From NCBI GenBank assembly GCA_963811635.1, contig CAWESB010000017.1, positions 111,025-175,024 of the forward strand: a stretch of DNA of 64,000 nt, given 5' to 3'. This stretch comes from JAIBJN01 sp963811635 (GTDB lineage Bacteria > Actinomycetota > Thermoleophilia > Gaiellales > Gaiellaceae). The notes beneath the pieces are model-generated. The model searched no databases and was not told where the DNA came from. It saw only the letters and a list, made by a program, of their open reading frames with translations. The position numbers and the translations under genes were made by a program. This document shows, piece after piece, positions 60,217-64,000 of this stretch (position 1 is the stretch's first letter; each line of letters begins with the position of its first letter).

Positions 60217-61800
60217 ATGGCGATCGACCCCGTCCAGTACGCCCGCCGGTGGAAGACGCTCGGCGTGCTCTCGCTGAGCCTTTTCATCATCGGGCTCGAC
60301 AACACGATCCTCAATGTTGCCCTGCCGACACTCCAGGAGGAATTCGACGCTTCCGCCTCGGAGCTGCAGTGGATGGTCGACTCGTATCTGCTCGTCTTCG
60401 CGGGTCTGCTGCTCGTGTTCGGGACGCTCGGCGACCGTTTCGGACGCAAGCTCGCACTGCAGGCGGGCGTGTCGATCTTCGGGCTCGCCAGCCTCGGCGC
60501 CCTCGTCGCCGACTCGGCCGACCAGGTGATCGCCGTGCGGGCGGCGATGGGCGTAGGCGCTGCTCTGATCATGCCGGCCACCCTGTCGATCATCGCCAAC
60601 GTCTTCACGGGCGAGGAGCGCGGCAAGGCGATCGGGATCTGGGCCGCGTTGGCGGCGGTGGGGATCGGGCTCGGGCCGCTCGCCGGCGGGTTGCTGCTCG
60701 AATGGTTCGAGTGGTGGTCCGTGTTCCTGGTGAACGTCCCGTTTGCCGCCGCCGCGCTGCTGCTAGGCATTCGCCTGGTGCCCGAGAGCCGTGATCCTCG
60801 GCCGGGCTCGTTCGACCTGCTGGGCGCCGCACTCTCGACAGCCGGCTTCAGCATCCTCGTCTACGCGATCATCGAAGCGCCGGAGCGCGGCTGGACATCG
60901 GGGCTCGTCCTGGGATCGCTCGTGGGGAGCGTCGCCTTGCTGAGCGCCTTCATCTTGTGGGAGCGCCGAATCGCCGAGCCGATGCTCGATCTCGGCTTCT
61001 TCCGCAGCGCGCGGTTCAGCGTTGGCACGGCGGCGGTCAGCGTGGCGTTCTTCGCCCTACTCGGCGGAATGTTCGCCCTGACGCAATACCTGCAGTTTGC
61101 GCACGGCTACAGCGCGATCGAGGCGGGCGCAATCATGAGCCCGATGGCGCTCGGGCTGATGATGGGCGCCGGCTCGTCGAGCAAGCTGGTCGGGCGAGTC
61201 GGCACGGCGCGCGTCGTCGCCGCAGGGCTGACCGGCCTCGCCATCCTGTTGGCGTTGACCACGGTCTGGAAGCCGGACACGAACGCGCTCGTGCTGGTCG
61301 CCTGGTTCTTCGGCCTGGCTCTGGCGATGGGCTGGGTGATGGCGCCCGCAACCGAAGCCGTCGTGGGAGCCGTGCCGGCGGCCAAGTCGGGGGTCGCCTC
61401 CGCCACCAACACCGTCGCCCGCATGGTCTCGGGAGCGCTCGGCGTGGCGATCATCGGCTCGCTCATTGCCTCCCTCTATTCGAATGACGTCGGCGGCTCC
61501 CTCGGCGCCCTGCCCGCCGAGGCGCAGGCACAAGCCGAGGACTCGGTCGGCGCCGCCAGCGCGATCGCCGCCCAGCTGCCGCCGGAGGCGGCCTCGGCCC
61601 TTCTTGCGACCACCGGCGACGCGTTCACCCAAGCAATGGGGCTCAGCCTTCTGGTCGCCGCCGCGCTTGCCGGCGCGATGGCGGTGCTCGTGACCCGCTT
61701 CCTCCCCGCACGCGAGTCCGTCGCCGCGGACGTGCAGACCGACGCGGCCGAGCCGAGCGTGCGCTCGCTCGCCGACCCGCCGTCCGTCGGGCGGGCCTAA
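60217..61800 (+). CDS. MFS transporter, DHA2 (EmrB/QacA) family
   Basis: A 527-residue transporter with about 14 membrane helices. LFIIGLDNTILNVALPTLQ is the family's first-helix motif (motif D1), followed by LQWMVDSYLLVFAGLLLV and GTLGDRFGRKLALQAGV (motif A). It probably exports drugs or other small molecules by proton antiport. GAGGAG lies 6 bases before the ATG, unlike the leaderless genes nearby. No TetR-type regulator is next to it. Confidence 0.9.
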   Translation: MAIDPVQYARRWKTLGVLSLSLFIIGLDNTILNVALPTLQEEFDASASELQWMVDSYLLVFAGLLLVFGTLGDRFGRKLALQAGVSIFGLASLGALVADSADQVIAVRAAMGVGAALIMPATLSIIANVFTGEERGKAIGIWAALAAVGIGLGPLAGGLLLEWFEWWSVFLVNVPFAAAALLLGIRLVPESRDPRPGSFDLLGAALSTAGFSILVYAIIEAPERGWTSGLVLGSLVGSVALLSAFILWERRIAEPMLDLGFFRSARFSVGTAAVSVAFFALLGGMFALTQYLQFAHGYSAIEAGAIMSPMALGLMMGAGSSSKLVGRVGTARVVAAGLTGLAILLALTTVWKPDTNALVLVAWFFGLALAMGWVMAPATEAVVGAVPAAKSGVASATNTVARMVSGALGVAIIGSLIASLYSNDVGGSLGALPAEAQAQAEDSVGAASAIAAQLPPEAASALLATTGDAFTQAMGLSLLVAAALAGAMAVLVTRFLPARESVAADVQTDAAEPSVRSLADPPSVGRA

Positions 61801-62003
61801 TTCGGCTCGGGCGCCGACCAGGCGCCAGAATCCACGGTCGGCCTCAGGCGTGGAGCCGGCGTGCAAGTCGGCGTGAGGTACGCGGGCTCCGCGCCCTTCG
61901 GGAGCAACCAGGCCCGGAGCGCTCCGAGTGCCAGAGGTCGCCGCATCGCCGAACCGTAGCTGGCAGACTCGCGCGGCACGGACGTCCATGGAAAGGAGCA
62001 GCA

Positions 62004-62381
62004 ATGAACCGGGAGCTCTCCGGTTGGCGCACGTTCTCAGGGGTCGTCTTCTACCTGGTGGGCGTCTTCAACGTGATCGGCGGCCTCGCCGCCCTCTTCA
62101 AGGAAGAGATCTTCGTCGTCGGAAAGAACGGGCTCCTGGTGGCCGACTACACGGCCTGGGGCTGGTTCCTCCTCATCGTCGGGATCCTCCAGCTTGTCGT
62201 CGGCGCCGGCATCTTCCGGGGCAGCGGCGGCGCCCGCCTCCTCGGCATCATCCTGGCGTCGCTGAGCGCGATGCTCCACATCGCCTTCCTCGTCGCCTTC
62301 CCGGCGTTCAGCCTGATCACGATCACGCTTTGCATCGTCGTCATCTACGGGCTGATCGTCCCGGACGAGCAGAGCGCCTGA
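62004..62381 (+). CDS. DUF7144 family membrane protein
   Basis: A 125-residue protein with four membrane helices. FSGVVFYLVGVFNVIGGLAA and TAWGWFLLIVGILQLVVGAG are the pattern of the DUF7144 family, function unknown. GGAG lies 6 bases before the ATG. The next gene is a paralogue four bases downstream, suggesting tandem duplication and a shared transcript. Confidence 0.75.
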   Translation: MNRELSGWRTFSGVVFYLVGVFNVIGGLAALFKEEIFVVGKNGLLVADYTAWGWFLLIVGILQLVVGAGIFRGSGGARLLGIILASLSAMLHIAFLVAFPAFSLITITLCIVVIYGLIVPDEQSA

Positions 62382-62385
62382 CGCC

Positions 62386-62778
62386 GTGGCCGCCGGCCCG
62401 CTGTCCAGCCCGCGCGCGACGGCCGGCTGGATCACGTTCGCCGGCATCTATCTGATCGTCGCGGGCGCGATGAACGGCATCTGGGGGCTAGCCGCCCTCA
62501 CCGACCGCGACATCCTTGTGGAGCAGCGGCTCGCCTGGGCGACCCTCACGGCCTGGGGTTGGGTCTCGGTCGCCGTCGCGGCCATCCAGCTGGCGGCCGG
62601 GTCGCTCGTCCTTGCGCGCAGGGTCGTCGGCCGGGCGCTCGCGATCGCGATCGCCCTCGGGAGCCTCTTCGTCAACTTCCTCGCCATCGGCGCGTATCCC
62701 ATCTGGTCGATCCTGGCGCTCGTCGCCAACGGCCTCGTCCTCTGGGCCGTCACGGTCTACGGCGAGGCGTTCGATTGA
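62386..62778 (+). CDS. DUF7144 family membrane protein, second copy
   Basis: A 130-residue four-helix membrane protein, paralogous to the preceding gene (WITFAGIYLIVAGAMNGIWG, TAWGWVSVAVAAIQLAAGSL, LFVNFLAIGAYPIWSILALV). The shared motif TAWGW and the closing PxxS segment mark the family. It starts with GTG four bases after the first copy's stop. Function is unknown. Confidence 0.7.
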   Translation: MAAGPLSSPRATAGWITFAGIYLIVAGAMNGIWGLAALTDRDILVEQRLAWATLTAWGWVSVAVAAIQLAAGSLVLARRVVGRALAIAIALGSLFVNFLAIGAYPIWSILALVANGLVLWAVTVYGEAFD

Positions 62779-62804
62779 AGGAGGCGCCGGCGAAGGCCGA
62801 GGGG

Positions 62805-63091
62805 ATGGCCTTGGTGCCGGGCTGCGAGTTCCTCATGGGCGCGGAGGACTCCTAACCGAGGAGCGGCCTCGTCCGCCGCGTCGCGGTCGACGGAGCAACC
62901 TGCGGGTGACCGTTCCCGCTGCGAGCGGCGCGACCCGCTAGACGATCCGCGCCGGGTGATCCAAGGGCGGCTCGCGTCTCTGCGCGCCGAACTACTGCCT
63001 GCGCTATCGAGCCGCCGCGCGGCAGGCGGAAGCGATCGACACGTCCACGAGCCGCATCGGCTTCCGCTGCATCGCCCGAACTGTCGAGTGA
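62805..63091 (+). pseudogene. remnant of a formylglycine-generating enzyme (SUMF1) gene
   Basis: The family normally opens with a (V/I)PGG-F-MG-E-D motif; here MALVPGCEFLMGAEDS is followed at once by TAA (62853-62855), and the next 60 bases look like a shifted form of the usual P-E-E-x-P-x-x-x-V segment (RRVAVDGATCG). The last part (62963-63091) reads KGGSRLCAPNYCLRYRAAAR and ends SRIGFRCIARTVE, the C-terminus of the family, with the catalytic pair C-x4-C kept. Some 200 codons between are missing. Stops, indels and the internal deletion make this a true pseudogene rather than a sequence error. Confidence 0.75.
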
Positions 63092-63099
63092 GCAGTCGC

Positions 63100-63324
63100 C
63101 TAGTAGCCCGGAGGAGGCGGCGGGCCCGAGGGTGGGCCGCCGGCCGGCCGGCGGCCGGTGAACATAAAGAAGAGCGTCAGGAGGAAGAGCACGACACCGG
63201 CGATCATCAAGATCAGTCCGACCACGCCGATGTCGATGTTCGCGAACTCGTACGTGACCGCGTAACGCAGGATTGCCCCGAGCGCCACGAGGAATATGGA
63301 GAAGCCGAGCCCGCCGTAGCCCAC
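63100..63324 (-). CDS. DUF6458 family membrane protein
   Basis: A 74-residue actinobacterial protein with two membrane helices (GGLGFSIFLVALGAILRYAV, GVVGLILMIAGVVLFLLTLF) joined by ANIDIGV, ending in a Pro/Gly-rich tail; this is the DUF6458 layout, function unknown. GTG 63324 has GGAGG seven bases upstream and gives the normal start; the longer frame from TTG 63351 is rejected. It is convergent with the pseudogene. Confidence 0.75.
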   Translation of the reverse strand: MGYGGLGFSIFLVALGAILRYAVTYEFANIDIGVVGLILMIAGVVLFLLTLFFMFTGRRPAGGPPSGPPPPPGY

Positions 63325-63506
63325 CAGTACGCCTCCTCTCGGATCCGCCAAGCAACGAGGAGGCTACAGGGGCACTCGTACGGACGGGGCGCACGATAAC
63401 CGCGGCCTTCGGCTGGGGCGCGTCGCCTTCGCGGCCTCGGCCGCCGACTGGCCCAATAGGAGACCCGCGCCGGAGCACTATGGCGGCCCTCTGTCGGCCG
63501 CGTAAA

Positions 63507-63557
63507 GGTGGCGCTCCCCGCGGGTCTGCGGCAAGTTTCCGCCCAGGGATCGCCACC
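63507..63557. repeat. inverted repeat in the non-coding stretch
   Basis: GGTGGCG (63507-63513) pairs with CGCCACC (63551-63557), and an inner GCGG/CCGC pair closes around CAAGTTT. It could be a fragment of a structured RNA or an operator. No known riboswitch motif is recognised. Confidence 0.35.
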
Positions 63558-63709
63558 GTCAACCGCGCTCGTTTCCACCCCGAACTTTGGGCTAGGTAAG
63601 CCTCTACGTCAGTGCGTTGCGGCTTCCGGCGGACGTGTGAGATACACCGAGGGGCCCGAGGGCCTTCGGGATTCGCCGCATGAGGGGAGCACGGCGAAGG
63701 ACTCGGGCA

Positions 63710-63755
63710 AGAAGGAGGCCCGGCGTTCGGGCCGCAGAACGCCGGGCCTCCTTCT
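63710..63755 (+). terminator. perfect 19-pair hairpin, probable terminator
   Basis: The arms 63710-63728 (beginning AGAAGGAGG) and 63737-63755 are exactly complementary around an 8-base loop GGGCCGCA. A T-run (TTTTT, 63763-63767) follows nine bases later. The strand of the transcript it ends is unclear. Confidence 0.55.
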
Positions 63756-63777
63756 GCTGCGGATTTTTGCGCACCCC

Positions 63778-63806
63778 TTGCAATTTATTGCGCGCTTCCG
63801 CACAAT
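63778..63806 (+). promoter_or_regulatory. sigma-70-type promoter (TTGCAA, 17 bases, CACAAT)
   Basis: TTGCAA at 63778-63783 and CACAAT at 63801-63806, spaced 17 bases. GCAAT-TT-ATTGC inside it is a small palindrome. It would start transcription near 63813, ahead of tRNA-Glu. Confidence 0.45.
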
Positions 63807-63812
63807 CGGCTC

Positions 63813-63886
63813 TGCGCACGAAGGCTTTCCGACCGTCCGTCGGACCGCGAGCGCGACAGAGGTCGGCGGCCCGGCCTCTGTTCTTT
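63813..63886 (+). ncRNA. candidate small RNA
   Basis: A stretch of about 74 bases between the promoter at 63778-63806 and a terminator-like hairpin. TCCGAC and GTCGGA form a six-pair stem; ACAGAGG (63856-63862) and CCTCTGT (63875-63881) form the last stem, followed by TCTTT. It may instead be a leader of the tRNA-Glu transcript. Confidence 0.35.
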
Positions 63887-63912
63887 GTCGGCGACCGCCA
63901 GGAGGGATCGGC

Positions 63913-63918
63913 TACCCT
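63913..63918 (+). promoter_or_regulatory. possible -10 box of tRNA-Glu (TACCCT)
   Basis: TACCCT lies 10 bases before the mature tRNA 5' end; no convincing -35 box. Confidence 0.3.
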
Positions 63919-63928
63919 GTCCCCGCAC

Positions 63929-64000
63929 GGCGCATTCGTCTAGTGGCCTAGGACGCCGCCCTCTCACGGCGGTAGCACGGGTTCGAATCCCGTATGCGCC
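63929..64000 (+). tRNA. tRNA-Glu (anticodon CTC)
   Basis: The acceptor arm GGCGCAT pairs with ATGCGCC at the last seven bases of the window. The anticodon stem CCGCC/GGCGG encloses CTCTCAC, giving anticodon CTC, and GGTTCGAATCC is the T-arm. The discriminator base lies outside the window. Confidence 0.93.

Larger units (their letters stand above)
63325..63928. other. 604-base non-coding stretch before tRNA-Glu
   Basis: No reading frame here looks like a protein: frames across the hairpin at 63710-63755 only read its two arms. What it holds is an inverted repeat at 63507-63557, a perfect 19-pair hairpin at 63710-63755, a good sigma-70-type promoter at 63778-63806 and a candidate small RNA ending at a hairpin before TCTTT. 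Base composition around 63760-63810 is more AT-rich than the rest. Confidence 0.6.

Noticed and set aside
61797..61979. Short minus-strand frame after the DHA2 transporter
   Set aside because: Low-complexity, no membrane or domain signal, no ribosome site or -10 box; the 203-base gap shows nothing else clear.
63604..63951. Small frames on both strands around 63604-63951
   Set aside because: They read the arms of the perfect hairpin twice (the same Arg/Gly/Leu strings appear in both halves), so they are artefacts of the inverted repeat.

Overview
The window is one stretch of high-G+C bacterial chromosome packed with core genes. The gene neighbourhoods are actinobacterial: tlyA-nadK-recN-steA-steB/mctB-pyrG, DUF3866, DUF6458 and DUF7144 proteins, an F420-type PPOX protein and a SigF/SigB-type sigma factor. 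Fused AroK-AroB, the lack of typical Streptomyces or Mycobacterium extras and the overall gene mix suggest a deep-branching actinobacterium such as Thermoleophilia (Gaiellales or Solirubrobacterales-like). That placement is inference. I see no prophage, insertion sequence, CRISPR array or resistance island.

Bases 1-25,000 are mostly on the minus strand. They hold: ppdK (start only) with its regulator; glyQS; recO; a glutaredoxin; an esterase; fpg; the deoxynucleoside salvage pair deoA-deoB; alanine dehydrogenase; DUF3866; an M20 peptidase; pyrG; a glycosyltransferase/MraY-like fusion; the SteB/MctB and SteA division-type proteins; recN, nadK, tlyA; ispA, xseB, nusB and accC. Bases 25,000-34,000 continue with a biotin carrier protein fused to a decayed carboxyltransferase domain, efp, pepQ, the shikimate genes aroQ, aroK-aroB, aroC and aroE, then mltG and ruvX. 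Bases 34,000-46,000 carry alaS, a sigma factor and its RsbW-like partner, mnmA with an unusual N-terminal domain, a structured RNA, envelope proteins, aspS, hisS and a metallo-hydrolase. Gene order in both blocks recalls the Bacillus clusters aroQ-pepQ-efp-accBC-nusB-xseB-ispA-tlyA-recN and hisS-aspS-mnmA-alaS-yqgF-mltG.

Bases 46,000-54,500 encode histidine degradation (hutH, hutU, hutI, and ftcD nearby), an F420-type oxidoreductase-like protein and an MFS transporter. Bases 54,500-64,000 are mainly on the plus strand: a two-gene asymmetric ABC exporter, membrane proteins, an HD-like protein, tRNA-Gln, a DHA2-type MFS pump, two DUF7144 paralogues, a decayed formylglycine-generating-enzyme gene, a 600-base non-coding stretch with hairpins and a candidate small RNA, and tRNA-Glu ending exactly at the window edge.

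Two features recur. First, about twenty genes have a TAnnnT -10 box only 6-10 bases before the start codon, so many transcripts are probably leaderless, while genes inside operons use Shine-Dalgarno sites or ATGA/GTGA overlaps. Second, three genes (fpg, accC and the glycosyltransferase/MraY fusion) are interrupted by single-base shifts while their sequence is otherwise well conserved. This looks more like sequence error than true decay. The most unusual items are the pseudo-carboxyltransferase/biotin-carrier fusion, the IscU-like N-terminus on MnmA, and the structured RNAs before mnmA and recN.
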